IMG/VR virus record: IMGVR_UViG_3300028030_000032
Span: 1 to 39,870 of that record
Direction: 5' to 3' (one strand)
DNA from: a virus
Length of the DNA stretch: 39,870 nt
Position numbers and translations under genes: made by a program. A model generated the notes under the pieces. The model had not been told where the DNA came from. It saw only the letters and a program-made list of their open reading frames with translations, and did not search any database. This document shows, one piece after another, positions 28,702-38,190 of this stretch (its first letter is position 1; every line of letters begins with the position of its first letter).

Positions 28702-29357
28702 ACGCTGAAGAGTTGATCGAGGAGGTCGAGGATATTATCCAAGACCATTCATACGACAGCGAGGCTATCCTGAAGCACCTGAACGGGGGGCAGCTTGCAA
28801 TAGCAAACAAGCTGCTCCTGCCGGGCCTGTCCGATGGGCATGCTTCCGTCAACACCGTTCTTTCACAAAACCATGTGGCCTTGCCGACCGATTACCACAA
28901 GGCCCTGCATGTGGCGCAGGTAGACGGCCTACCGATCAAGGTCTACAACAACAAGGCCCTGATGATTGCCGACTATGGCAAACTCACAACTCAGGCAGGG
29001 GAAGTGACCGGGGTAACAGTTGACTCTGGAGGGTTGGTGTACCAGCGCGTTCCTGCGACAGCAACGGCTGTTGAGCTGTTTTATTACCGCAAGCCTACGC
29101 CGATGACGGAATCTGGAGCCAGTCTCCCGGATGGTATTGGCGGGCAGATGGCAGATAATGATGACTTTGACTTTGCCTTGATTCATTATGCCTGCTGGCG
29201 ATTATTCGAGCGCATTGAACAGGGCCTGGAAGGACAAAAGATAGATACCATCTACCATAAAAACGAGTTCTACGAGCGGGTATCAGGGTTGCGCCTGTTC
29301 TGCAGAGAAGGAAGATCCCATCCAGTGCCGCCGATTACCAGGGGGTCCTGGCCGTGA
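28698..29357 (+). CDS. Head-tail adaptor (gp4-like) protein
   Basis: 219 aa, GTG start overlapping the previous stop (GTGA). 'MNAEELIEEVEDIIQDHSYDSEAILKHLNGGQLAIANKLLLPGL' is the pattern of podovirus portal-ring adaptors (acidic helical start, then 'LN.gq..ia'). 'DFALIHYACWRLFERIEQGLEGQKIDTIYHKNEFYERVSGL' is the helical C-terminal half. Such proteins seal the portal after packaging. It is followed by a stabilisation-like gene, the order expected from P22 (gp4 then gp10). Confidence 0.65.
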   Translation: MNAEELIEEVEDIIQDHSYDSEAILKHLNGGQLAIANKLLLPGLSDGHASVNTVLSQNHVALPTDYHKALHVAQVDGLPIKVYNNKALMIADYGKLTTQAGEVTGVTVDSGGLVYQRVPATATAVELFYYRKPTPMTESGASLPDGIGGQMADNDDFDFALIHYACWRLFERIEQGLEGQKIDTIYHKNEFYERVSGLRLFCREGRSHPVPPITRGSWP

Positions 29358-30283
29358 GCACAATCACTTTATATTACGGTTCTGTTGGGATTAACAATAA
29401 GGTCCCCCCTCATCGCCTTCCCTTTAATCCGGAAACCGGTGTAAGCGCTCTGGCGCATGCCAATAATGTCTTAATCAGCAGGACGGGTGAACTTTCGTCA
29501 AGGCGAGGTCAAGTTAAAAGTTTCTCAGGGAATTATCATTCTTTATTTAGAGTTGGCATTGACGGTTTAATTGCAAAAGACCGTGCAAGCGATACAGCAA
29601 TTTATAAAATAATTGTTTCTGGTCCTGATAATATAGACCTTTTTGGTATAGCTTCAGGATTAGCGAAAAATAGAAGAATAGAATTTTGTAACGTTAACGG
29701 TACCATATATTACACTAACGGTGTCGATAATGGTATGATAGTTGATTGGCATGAAACAGCTTGGAAGGAAAATACATGGCCAAGTGATACCACTACTGAA
29801 TTTAGAAAAGTCCCGCCTGCCGATCATTTAGCGTACAATGCCGGTAGGATTTATTTTTCTATAGGGCCCGAGATTTATTATACTGTTTTCGGTATGCCTG
29901 GGATTTATACCCCTAAAATGGGCGAGAGATTCCCAACAAAAATCTTAATGATTACCGGCGTAGCCGACGGTGTTTATGTCTCTGATACGGAATCAATATA
30001 TTTTTTATCTGGCCTTGACCCTACCCAATGGACAAGTAGGAAGGTTGCCAGTTACCCCGCCATCGAATGGGGAAAGTATCAGGACCCCATTGACCCTTCT
30101 TTTTTTGGGATAGAATCTAATTCACCCTCTGCTTTACTTGCAACTGAAAATGGCCCGATTATTTGTATGCCATCTGGTCAAATCATAAATTTAATAGATA
30201 AAAATGTAAGTATACCAAAATGTTCAAATAAAGGTTCAATCGGTTTGTTCGATGAAACTCTTATAATCCAATCAATGGAGTAA
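29354..30283 (+). CDS. P22 gp10-like DNA stabilisation / tail hub protein
   Basis: 309 aa, GTG start overlapping the adaptor stop (GTGA). Features of a beta-propeller are present: repeated W/Y-G-containing strands and turns (IYYTNGVDNGMIVDW, RIYFSIGPEIYYTVFG, GVADGVYVSDTESIYFLSGL, ATENGPIICMPSG). The order portal, adaptor, this gene fits the P22 gp10-type connector that closes the tail. It is shorter than P22 gp10. Base composition falls sharply to AT-rich within this gene. Confidence 0.6.
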   Translation: MSTITLYYGSVGINNKVPPHRLPFNPETGVSALAHANNVLISRTGELSSRRGQVKSFSGNYHSLFRVGIDGLIAKDRASDTAIYKIIVSGPDNIDLFGIASGLAKNRRIEFCNVNGTIYYTNGVDNGMIVDWHETAWKENTWPSDTTTEFRKVPPADHLAYNAGRIYFSIGPEIYYTVFGMPGIYTPKMGERFPTKILMITGVADGVYVSDTESIYFLSGLDPTQWTSRKVASYPAIEWGKYQDPIDPSFFGIESNSPSALLATENGPIICMPSGQIINLIDKNVSIPKCSNKGSIGLFDETLIIQSME

Positions 30284-30287
30284 TAAA

Positions 30288-31007
30288 ATGGCTTGGAAAA
30301 ATTCGACTGGTTTTAGAAATGCTCTTCTGGCAAGGGAAACCTCTAATGATGTGTATCTATTAGCTGATGACATAACCTTTACCACCAACAAAATTCAAAG
30401 CTCTTCTTCCGGTCTTGGAGATTTTAAGGTCGGCCACTTTGTGTGGGTTACCGGTGGTACAAATAACAACAAAGTTGCTAAGGTTTTAGAGGCGTCATCG
30501 TCAGAACTCACTTTTGCCGCCAACACCTTTACTGCTGAATCTGCGGGGAATGCCCGGTGTATTATGACCATAAAGGGTGGTTCCGTGAAAGAGATAATGA
30601 GAAATGGCAGACTTGATCTTTACGGCTCTCCCCAACCGGCCGATGCTGATTCTGCGGAAACTGGGACTTTGCTGGCTTCCCTTACACTCAATGGCAACCC
30701 CTCTACGTCTGGCGATCCTACCAACGGGCTTAACCTTGGCCAGTTGACATCAAGCGTCTTGAAGCGTGCCCTTGATCCGAGCACGAATGATACTGAAGTT
30801 TGGAGCGGTAACGGTCTTGCCGATGGTACTGCCGTATGGGGACGGTGGTATGCAAATAATGTAGTTACCGGGGCGTCTACTACGGCTATCAGGCGTGATG
30901 GCACTGTGACTACTGTTTCCAGTGGTGATATTGTAATGTCTTCTGGTCGTGATATTGCCGTAGGTGTCCCCGCTGTTCTCACCTCAGTATCCGTTACGTT
31001 GACCTGA
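30288..31007 (+). CDS. Virion structural protein, unknown
   Basis: 239 aa, 4 nt after the previous gene. It starts 'MAWKNSTGFRNALLARET', a form I associate with phage minor structural proteins, and is Ser/Thr/Gly-rich with many short strands (GGSVKEIMRNGRLDLYGSPQPADADSAETGTLLASLTLNG). No enzyme motif. Likely a tail or tail-knob protein by context. Confidence 0.6.
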   Translation: MAWKNSTGFRNALLARETSNDVYLLADDITFTTNKIQSSSSGLGDFKVGHFVWVTGGTNNNKVAKVLEASSSELTFAANTFTAESAGNARCIMTIKGGSVKEIMRNGRLDLYGSPQPADADSAETGTLLASLTLNGNPSTSGDPTNGLNLGQLTSSVLKRALDPSTNDTEVWSGNGLADGTAVWGRWYANNVVTGASTTAIRRDGTVTTVSSGDIVMSSGRDIAVGVPAVLTSVSVTLT

Positions 31008-31028
31008 ATCATTAGGCGGTAACTAAAT

Positions 31029-31679
31029 ATGATTGTATTATTTAGCAGCACGAACGATACTGGTGAAGGCAGCACCACGTGTCATATTAACGATACGTTA
31101 ACTCTTGATACCACTATTGAGGGATATGGCTGTATAAATACGGAAATAAATGATGAGTTGACTCTCGAAACTGAGATGATAGCTGTTATGTCATCTATTT
31201 ATCGAGAGGGGACAGCGTACACAGTCGTAAATGATACAATCGTACTGGGTACCGAAATAGATGTAACAGGTACGTATAACATTGGCATTAACGATGAGTT
31301 ACTTCTTGGGACAACGGTTGATGTCGGTGTTGATCATCTTGAGATTAATGACCAACTTACGTTATTTACTGCCATTGATGGTTATGTAGAGAAAACGGTC
31401 GAGTGCAATGATACCATCACGTTAATCAGTAGCATTGATATACAACTGAGCAAAGGGGCACTGTTAAACGATGTTATAACATTGGGGACCAGTATTAACA
31501 TAGACAAATCAATCTTGTGTTCTGTCAATGATGTCCTTAATCTTGAAACCAATATTATTGGTAGGTCCAGTTTGTCGGTAAAAATCAATGATGTATTAAG
31601 TTTGAGTAGTTATGCCCATATAAGCAATGGTAAAATGGAATGTGTTTTTACACAATTTAATGATTCGAGGTGGTGTTAA
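31029..31679 (+). CDS. Repeat-built beta-solenoid-like virion protein
   Basis: 216 aa made of about eight copies of a 21-26-residue unit with core xxIND.LTL.T.I (CHINDTLTLDTTI, EINDELTLETEM, VVNDTIVLGTEI, GINDELLLGTTV, EINDQLTLFTAI, ECNDTITLISSI, LLNDVITLGTSI, SVNDVLNLETNI, KINDVLSLSSYA). The regular Asn-Asp turn and alternating strands predict a beta solenoid or stacked beta structure. It overlaps the next gene (TAATG). Possibly a fibre shaft or tail-needle-type protein. No enzymatic domain is visible. Confidence 0.7.
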   Translation: MIVLFSSTNDTGEGSTTCHINDTLTLDTTIEGYGCINTEINDELTLETEMIAVMSSIYREGTAYTVVNDTIVLGTEIDVTGTYNIGINDELLLGTTVDVGVDHLEINDQLTLFTAIDGYVEKTVECNDTITLISSIDIQLSKGALLNDVITLGTSINIDKSILCSVNDVLNLETNIIGRSSLSVKINDVLSLSSYAHISNGKMECVFTQFNDSRWC

Positions 31680-32152
31680 TGTGTGCTCTTGCTGTTCAGG
31701 CTGCTGTTGGTGGTATAGGGGAAAAAGCCACTACAATTCTGGATAATTACCAGTTTAATTCCTTAATTGAAATAAATGGTGTATCCCTTGGTGCAAATTC
31801 GGAAGGATTATATGTTCTAAATAGTGGAGATAAAGACGATTCTATTGGCTTTACTTCTACTGTTAGATTTGCTGCCACAGATTTTGGTATTCATAACTTT
31901 AAAAGGATCAGGTTTTTATACATCGGGGTGGATACAAGCAATCCGTTTAAGGTTAAGATTTCAGTAGATAATCAAGAACCTGAAATTTATTCTATTAAAA
32001 ACCAGAGATCGGGCTTACAAAGAGTTCACGTCCCAATAAACAGAAGCCTGAGGGGGCGATATTGGACCGTGGAAATCATCTCTTCTAATTGGTTTAGAAT
32101 TGATGATATTAAATTGTTACCCGTCATTTTATCATCCGGGATGAGGTATTGA
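31679..32152 (+). CDS. Virion protein with jelly-roll-like pattern
   Basis: 157 aa from the ATG at 31679 (TAATG overlap; GAGGTGG just upstream), rather than the GTG at 31670. Strand-rich: 'IRFLYIGVDTSNPFKVKISVDNQEPEIYSIKNQRSGLQRVHVPINRSLRGRYWTVEIISSNWFRIDDIKLLPVIL'. This alternation looks like a carbohydrate-binding-type or galactose-binding-type beta sandwich, but no family is certain. It may be a receptor-binding or accessory module of the tail. Confidence 0.55.
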   Translation: MCALAVQAAVGGIGEKATTILDNYQFNSLIEINGVSLGANSEGLYVLNSGDKDDSIGFTSTVRFAATDFGIHNFKRIRFLYIGVDTSNPFKVKISVDNQEPEIYSIKNQRSGLQRVHVPINRSLRGRYWTVEIISSNWFRIDDIKLLPVILSSGMRY

Positions 32153-32153
32153 T

Positions 32154-33482
32154 ATGGGTGGTTTTGTAGATAAAATAAAATATCGGCATATTGGCGTTGG
32201 CAATCCCTGGAACGAGATCACTGAAACGGTCGACTATACCAGGGCTTACGCCGATCAGATGCGTGACGCCCTGAGCAATGAACTTGAGAATCTAAAAAGT
32301 GTAGTCGGCACTTATCATCCTGATTTCGGAAGAATATCAAGCAGCATACCTTCTCTTTCCAAACCATCATTCCCTTCTCCTCCCAACATCAATACTGAAC
32401 TAAATGACAATTGGCCGGATATCAATATTCCTGATCCTGTTCTCAAAGATATTTCTGCAGATTTTTCCTATACCGATCCGGTAGACCCTGGCGATATAGA
32501 TATTGATTTTGATTATAGTCCGGGTGTCTATTCCTCGTGTATTTGGGATGCTCTTTGTGAAAAAATAAAAAACGGCCTGTTAAATGGCGGTACTGGCCTT
32601 ACCGATGCTGTATATGCAGCCATTATTGACAGAAATAAAGAGGCCCGGAGAAATGCCGAGGATCAAGCCCGACAAAAACTGGTTAATACTATTGGCTCAA
32701 GAGGGTTTGATTTACCCGGCGGTATGATGGCTGCTGCCATTGTTGAATTTGAGAAGGATATAATGGCTAAAGATATAGATGCAGTTAATAATGTAACAAT
32801 AAAAGATTTTGAAATGGCTGATGCCAACGAAAGATTTATTAAAGAGATAGCCGTTAATATCGAGGGGATGCTTAGGAATGATTTTTCTGATTCTGAAAAC
32901 CGTCTTCTTGATATAGCTAAAACGGCTAAAGGATATATAGTTTCCGTATATGAACAAAAAGTAAAGAAATATGTTGCCAGTTGGGATGGTGTCAGGGCTA
33001 AAATCGAGTCGGCCAAATCGCAAATTGAGGCAATAAGCAGTGAAAATGAATCAAAAATAAAGGCATTTTTAGGACGCACCGAAGTCTTAAAATCCAGAAT
33101 AATGGCAATAAGCAGTGAGAATGAATCAAAAGAAAAACTCGCTTTATATAAGTCTCACATATATGAAGCAAAAGTAAGGGCCATTTCAACGGAGTTCAGC
33201 GCCTTAGTTGAAGAAATTAAGGTGGCGATGGACAGATATAAAACTGATGTTGATGCAGCAATTTCAAGAGAAGAACTGAATCTTAAAGCGTTTAGTTCTT
33301 CCGCAGCTTTGGCTGAAAGTGTGTCGGAGGCTATTTCTAAGATCGCCGCTCAATCTGTTGCATCCGCTCTTGGGGCCATCCAAACATCTATGAGTTATGG
33401 ATACAGAGGGTCAACTTCAAAATCTGAAAACTCGAATTTGAGTAATTCTCTCTCCGAACAACATGCGTATAAGGAGGAATAG
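32154..33482 (+). CDS. Coiled-coil virion protein, putative injection or tail component
   Basis: 442 aa. Residues 1-120 are polar with Pro/Ser/Asp; residues about 150-430 are long helices with heptads. A near-exact repeat AISSENESK occurs twice, about 26 residues apart, inside 'KSQIEAISSENESKIKAF..' and 'KSRIMAISSENESKEKLA..'. 'RKEARRNAEDQARQKLVNTIGSRGFDLPGGMMAAAIVEFE' is the best conserved stretch. The shape suggests a rod or internal protein. The base composition stays AT-rich. Not recognised further. Confidence 0.6.
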   Translation: MGGFVDKIKYRHIGVGNPWNEITETVDYTRAYADQMRDALSNELENLKSVVGTYHPDFGRISSSIPSLSKPSFPSPPNINTELNDNWPDINIPDPVLKDISADFSYTDPVDPGDIDIDFDYSPGVYSSCIWDALCEKIKNGLLNGGTGLTDAVYAAIIDRNKEARRNAEDQARQKLVNTIGSRGFDLPGGMMAAAIVEFEKDIMAKDIDAVNNVTIKDFEMADANERFIKEIAVNIEGMLRNDFSDSENRLLDIAKTAKGYIVSVYEQKVKKYVASWDGVRAKIESAKSQIEAISSENESKIKAFLGRTEVLKSRIMAISSENESKEKLALYKSHIYEAKVRAISTEFSALVEEIKVAMDRYKTDVDAAISREELNLKAFSSSAALAESVSEAISKIAAQSVASALGAIQTSMSYGYRGSTSKSENSNLSNSLSEQHAYKEE

Positions 33483-33485
33483 CTA

Positions 33486-34016
33486 ATGTCTGCAAAGGGT
33501 ATTTTGATAGCTGATCAAACTGGCGGTATATCGGTAGCATGTAGAGATGCTTTTGAGCAGGACAACAATTCAAATGACAGGGTGATACAAAGATTTGACC
33601 TATCATCCGGCAGAGGGCCTACACCAAGGGGGTCTGCTAACAGGGGAAGCTCTGCTGCCATTACTTCTGCCGATACTGCTGACCTTACTTCTTTACCATC
33701 TGATCTTACCGGCAACCTTATCTCTGTAGGTGACAACTCCTTGTTGGTTGTTCATGTAGAACATAGTGCATCGGATGGTTATGCTGATATCACACCATTG
33801 ATGTATGATAGTGATGGCTCCCCATCCGTTTTTGGTGCTTTGTTAAAACAAAGAACATCTGTTCAGACGCCCGCTTTGAGAAGGGGCAGTTCATCCGGAG
33901 ATTATATAGGTCATGTATTAACCTGGGACCTTTCCGGGGCGCATCAGATAGGTATACATATTACTGCCATTGGTGGCTCTTCCAATGGTGTTAAGGTGTG
34001 GGCTTATGTAATTTAA
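33486..34016 (+). CDS. Virion protein, unknown
   Basis: 176 aa with an AAGGAGGAA ribosome site (33471-33479). Beta-rich with Gly/Ser loops ('DLTGNLISVGDNSLLVVHVEHSASDGYADITPLMYDSDGSPSVFGALL', 'AHQIGIHITAIGGSSNGVKVWAYVI'). The C-terminal half resembles the small compact domains of tail proteins. No membrane or catalytic feature. Context suggests a tail or appendage protein. Confidence 0.55.
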   Translation: MSAKGILIADQTGGISVACRDAFEQDNNSNDRVIQRFDLSSGRGPTPRGSANRGSSAAITSADTADLTSLPSDLTGNLISVGDNSLLVVHVEHSASDGYADITPLMYDSDGSPSVFGALLKQRTSVQTPALRRGSSSGDYIGHVLTWDLSGAHQIGIHITAIGGSSNGVKVWAYVI

Positions 34017-34026
34017 CGGTGACAAC

Positions 34027-34812
34027 ATGAGAATGCGAAGATACAGAAGGGTCAGGAGATCTGTTCAAGCAGGTGAAATAAATAAAGAGCTTAATAGAAA
34101 AGTGTACGGCGGGACTACTGTATATAATGTCTCTGATCTTTCGTTTAGCTCTCCTTCCGGTATGTTTTTTGATCACTGTCTGAATGGGTGGGTTTCCCCT
34201 GAGAGTCAAGACGAGATTATTATAAGTGATAATCCTGTCGGTGATAATGTATACGGGGCAAGGTTAAGATTTTTAATAGTATTATTGGCTGATGGTTCTG
34301 CGGTTCCTTACTCTGCTCAAGCTCATAACCAAAATAGTGATTTTTATGTTCTGTCTCATTCGTGGGATAGTGATCACCGATACGATCAGGGAATGGGGGA
34401 TGGTTTTGTAGGGATGGTCCATGCCTATCCCATTAGTGACGGTGCTGATATCGGTTCGGAAATAATACTTAAACCTGCTTTGGGATATTTTCCCCCTTGT
34501 GTGATAATGTCCTTAGAAAAAGATACGGTTGGGTTAGGCAATGTGTCTACTGTCATTGATCCTGATGACGGCTATGATTTTAGTCCATATTGCAGTGGTG
34601 ATGTTTCAGTTGCTCTTGATGATACTATGTTGGATGGTGCCACTGGCTGGGATAATGGCCATAGTAACTGGGAATATGGTGGTCCTATTGGAACTCCTTA
34701 TATGGTAGAGGCCAGTGGAGGTCCATCTGATTATTCTTTTATGGCTGATAGTCCTGGTTATATCCCTGATGGTGGTGTATCCGCTACCTATTATTTTGAT
34801 GAATCTTGTTAA
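34027..34812 (+). CDS. Virion protein with basic N-terminus, unknown
   Basis: 261 aa. The first 15 residues are very basic (RMRRYRRVRRSV), then mostly beta-rich ('GMFFDHCLNGWVSPESQDEIIISDNPVGDN', 'DSDHRYDQGMGDGFVGMVHAYPISDGADIG', 'GATGWDNGHSNWEYGGPIGTPYMVE'). Asp/Gly-rich turns suggest calcium-binding or extended loops. Possibly a tail appendage. No family recognised. Confidence 0.5.
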   Translation: MRMRRYRRVRRSVQAGEINKELNRKVYGGTTVYNVSDLSFSSPSGMFFDHCLNGWVSPESQDEIIISDNPVGDNVYGARLRFLIVLLADGSAVPYSAQAHNQNSDFYVLSHSWDSDHRYDQGMGDGFVGMVHAYPISDGADIGSEIILKPALGYFPPCVIMSLEKDTVGLGNVSTVIDPDDGYDFSPYCSGDVSVALDDTMLDGATGWDNGHSNWEYGGPIGTPYMVEASGGPSDYSFMADSPGYIPDGGVSATYYFDESC

Positions 34813-34815
34813 TAA

Positions 34816-35481
34816 ATGTCATTTTTCCCTCAGATACCAACAAAGGTAATCATATCAGGAGATACAGAAGTTTCCAGGTCCCTTATCGGTTTAGGTCAAA
34901 AATATCTCAGCGATTTGAATACTTTTGCAGGGTTTCAAGATTTACCCACTTGTTCGAAAACACATAGATTAGATGATGGTAGTATAATTAAAGTAAATAT
35001 TAGTTATGGATTAACCACTATTGAAATCCATGTACCAGTAGCCGGGGAAAAGGGTAAAAAATCTTCTTTCTTTATTTGTCCGTGTTACCCTTGTTTTGTC
35101 CTTGGGGTCATTACTAAAATTCTTCCTGATAGAGAATTAAGTGAGGAAGAAAAACTAACCATAAGATATTCCTATGAAGTAAAATGCTGCGTGGGCAGGA
35201 GTGATGATAAAGATTCATTATATGTAGAAATAGACGTACAACCAGAATCGTGTGGTTGGGAAAAATATTATGTTGATGAATACGTATGGATAACACTTAA
35301 AGAAAATAAGTTTACGTCAACAAATGAAAGGCCAGAATGCTTATATGAATACATAATAAAAACTTTAAAGAAACAGGTGGAGCAAAGAGAAGCAGGTGAA
35401 GAGGTAGACGAATTAGAATTAGCTATAGCTCCTATTTATGTTTCAAATAAAATTGACACTTCTGAAGAGAAATGGAATTAG
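34816..35481 (+). CDS. AT-rich block protein with Cys cluster, unknown
   Basis: 221 aa. The middle has a Cys-rich run (FFICPCYPCFVLG) plus 'YEVKCCVGRSD', so it may bind a metal or form disulphides. The last third is helical and acidic. It overlaps the next gene by 10 nt. Strongly AT-biased codon use. No known family. Confidence 0.5.
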   Translation: MSFFPQIPTKVIISGDTEVSRSLIGLGQKYLSDLNTFAGFQDLPTCSKTHRLDDGSIIKVNISYGLTTIEIHVPVAGEKGKKSSFFICPCYPCFVLGVITKILPDRELSEEEKLTIRYSYEVKCCVGRSDDKDSLYVEIDVQPESCGWEKYYVDEYVWITLKENKFTSTNERPECLYEYIIKTLKKQVEQREAGEEVDELELAIAPIYVSNKIDTSEEKWN

Positions 35482-37097
35482 AGATAAAAAAACCAAATAA
35501 TCCTGGATATAAGGTAGGTGATAATGCCCCCCCATTTATGGATTATCCTTCTCTTTCTTCTGTTGTTTTTAAGGAGGGCGGGGAAGAAATTAATGATCTA
35601 ACTAATTTTTGTGTCGATGATGTAACTGTTACTGGCATAGATTCTATTTCAGATAATACGGTCAGTGTTAAACATAAAGGAATACCTTATCATAATGTTA
35701 AAGTTTTAATAAATACTGATTGTGGCAGTAGGGGTCCTCAGATTAATGGTGGGGATAGTAATAGTCCTCCTGATGAGGCTTTTTCTAGTTCTTCGTTGCA
35801 TTTTATTTTTCCTAAGGGTGTAACCGGTAAGTCGTGGGGTGGGTTCGGTTGGAGTTGGGAGGAAGACGTTGAAACTGTTGAACCCATTGCTCAGGCCATT
35901 TTTCAAACGAATAATGATGGTAAACCAATCAAATGTGTAGGGATAATAGCCGTAAAACAACACGGCTATATATCTATGGAAGATGAACCTGACCTTTTAC
36001 ACCCTACATATAATGTATATATTGGTTTACATTTTAAATATAAAACACTTACTGATGACGATGTATCAGTAGTTATTACGAATGATCAATATATTTTATA
36101 TGATTTTATAAATAGTCGTGTGGCAAGGATACCCAATGATGATTATTCGGAACTAATTAACGCTGATTTCGGTGAAAGCTGGTATAGCTATAGAAATGTT
36201 TTTGGTTCATCAGATGCAAAAGTAAGAGCAATTAAAATGGGCGTCAAGGGGGAGATTAGGGATAAAATATTATGTTTTACTAATAATATATATAGTTCGC
36301 AAATAATTAAATGTTGCGATACAGGCGAGGTTACATCTTGGATTATGGTGGACCTCAACCATTGGTACACACCTTGTAATGACTCCCATCATATAAAAAA
36401 TTCTTATGGAGAAAATGATAATACCGTCATCAATTATGATGTGATGAGTTGGAATGGTATCAATATTGAAGATGGTTATCCCGATAATGCTCCTACCATA
36501 AATGACTGTTATGATGAGGAGTATGGTTGTGATGCGAAAATTTATTCATTACGAGAGGGGAAACGAAGTAAAAAATTTTTTAATCCTATTAATAATACTA
36601 ATAATGAAATTATAACATATTTTAATACAACTGTTATAGGTACATATTATAAACATGATTTTCATATTTTGGTTAATGATGGTGATGAGGATGTTTATAG
36701 CATAGAATATGATTATAAAGGGTATAGGTTACAAGAAACTGCTTTTATAATCGTTCCAACGTGTAATCATATATATTGTTTTTCTACTCAGCCAAATTTT
36801 ATATCCAATTTTATGTATTTGCCCCTTATATTTGTATTATTGGACAATCGGGGGGATGATGTAGTTGTTTCGACATTTGTTAACAATGATTATGGTTATA
36901 TTTCGGCTGATAGCAATGTACATTATGGTGATTTGTTTGATTATATAAGAAAAAAGACAATTAGTATTTTTGAAGATAATACGTATCATGATGAATCTTC
37001 AGCGTTACATTTTCCCTATGAGTTTGAGACCGAATTAAATTTTATAGCCGTTCCTTATGATCCTCGAACACATAACTTGCCATACAAACCGACATAA
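35472..37097 (+). CDS. Large AT-rich virion protein, unknown
   Basis: 541 aa, Asn-, Asp-, Ile- and Tyr-rich with long beta-type stretches ('YFNTTVIGTYYKHDFHILVNDGDEDVYSIEYDYKGYRLQETAFIIVP', 'IFVLLDNRGDDVVVSTFVNNDYGYISADSNVHYGDL'). Contains a Gly/Trp-rich patch (GKSWGGFGWSWEEDVETVEP). It begins 10 nt before the end of its neighbour and ends the AT-rich block. It is probably a tail spike or adhesin by size and place. No catalytic motif is recognised. Confidence 0.55.
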   Translation: MELEIKKPNNPGYKVGDNAPPFMDYPSLSSVVFKEGGEEINDLTNFCVDDVTVTGIDSISDNTVSVKHKGIPYHNVKVLINTDCGSRGPQINGGDSNSPPDEAFSSSSLHFIFPKGVTGKSWGGFGWSWEEDVETVEPIAQAIFQTNNDGKPIKCVGIIAVKQHGYISMEDEPDLLHPTYNVYIGLHFKYKTLTDDDVSVVITNDQYILYDFINSRVARIPNDDYSELINADFGESWYSYRNVFGSSDAKVRAIKMGVKGEIRDKILCFTNNIYSSQIIKCCDTGEVTSWIMVDLNHWYTPCNDSHHIKNSYGENDNTVINYDVMSWNGINIEDGYPDNAPTINDCYDEEYGCDAKIYSLREGKRSKKFFNPINNTNNEIITYFNTTVIGTYYKHDFHILVNDGDEDVYSIEYDYKGYRLQETAFIIVPTCNHIYCFSTQPNFISNFMYLPLIFVLLDNRGDDVVVSTFVNNDYGYISADSNVHYGDLFDYIRKKTISIFEDNTYHDESSALHFPYEFETELNFIAVPYDPRTHNLPYKPT

Positions 37098-37115
37098 TTA
37101 TTGGAGATTACTGAT

Positions 37116-38165
37116 ATGAAAACGAAGTTTAGAAACAGTAGAGGCCTTGTAGCGGAAAGTGATACATGGACCAAAAAACAAGCTGAGGCTTTTGCCAAGC
37201 AACCAACACGACCACCGGCAGTTTATAGGATGGTCGATGGAGCAAATAGCGAAGGTTCCAACAGAGCGGCAGATAATAATCTTGATATTCTTCAAAAAAT
37301 ACACCGTGCTTCTGATTATAATGATCGATATCAATCAAAACTTGATAGTATCATCTCTAACCTGCTGGATGAAAGAAACATTTCCAGGAATGTTGGGAGT
37401 GGTTTTACCCCCAGCGAAAGGGCTATAAGAATCGGCTCAAGACGTATACAGAATCAAAGGCTTGTGGCCCAGTTACTTTCTGGCATGGCCGGTAAAGAAG
37501 TAGATCAGAATGCGGCAAACGAAAGAGCGAATCTTAGCGCAGATGCCAGTCTTGACAATACAGACTTGCAGAATAAAGGGAGAATCAACCTCGCAGGAGT
37601 TCAAGGGGAGAACACACTTGCCAACACCGCAGCCGTCGGGAAAAACCAACAAGCAAACATTTTGTTGCAGGGGAAAAACACCCTTGCAAATACCAACCTG
37701 CAAGCGACAAATACCTTGACGCGGGACACCAAGCTGAACGAGTACCAGAAAGGTCGGGACTACCGGACCATGGCCCTTGACCTTTTAAAGAAAGGGGTAC
37801 CGGCCGGGCCGGAGGTGTCGAACATAGCCAATACTCCAGGGTGGGCTGATGTAAACCTTGATTCCAGCGCCTTAACTGTCCCAGGGAAGCCGCAAAAGAT
37901 TGAGCCCCTAAAGGTGCTTGCAGCCAGTCCGACAAGTAAAGTTGACAGGGTATTTGATCCTAACACGGGAACCATCCAGCAGGTTGCACCCACGCCACCG
38001 GCGTTCACCAGGGAGGAATACGCGGCAGCAATGACCAACCTTAACCAGGCCCAAGACGATGCAAGTGCAGAAAAGTATTTGCTGGATCTGATGCAAACAA
38101 ACCCTGCACTTGCACAACGGATTATGTCAGACCACAAGGCTCTGCTCTCAACACCTGTCCAATAA
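37116..38165 (+). CDS. Internal virion or ejection protein with NTLANT-type repeats
   Basis: 349 aa from the ATG at 37116 (GGAG at 37103-37106), 18 nt after the previous gene. The centre (about residues 135-215) contains short repeats with forms ENTLANT, KNTLANTNL, ATNTLTRDT and Q-rich linkers, typical of helical ejection proteins. The C-terminal part has 'TREEYAAAMTNLNQAQDDASAEKYLLDLMQTNPALAQRIMSDHKAL', a four-helix-like end. It probably travels in the head or tail and helps DNA entry. Base composition returns to the average here. Confidence 0.6.
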   Translation: MKTKFRNSRGLVAESDTWTKKQAEAFAKQPTRPPAVYRMVDGANSEGSNRAADNNLDILQKIHRASDYNDRYQSKLDSIISNLLDERNISRNVGSGFTPSERAIRIGSRRIQNQRLVAQLLSGMAGKEVDQNAANERANLSADASLDNTDLQNKGRINLAGVQGENTLANTAAVGKNQQANILLQGKNTLANTNLQATNTLTRDTKLNEYQKGRDYRTMALDLLKKGVPAGPEVSNIANTPGWADVNLDSSALTVPGKPQKIEPLKVLAASPTSKVDRVFDPNTGTIQQVAPTPPAFTREEYAAAMTNLNQAQDDASAEKYLLDLMQTNPALAQRIMSDHKALLSTPVQ

Positions 38166-38190
38166 TCGAAATACCACCGGAGAGCATTTT

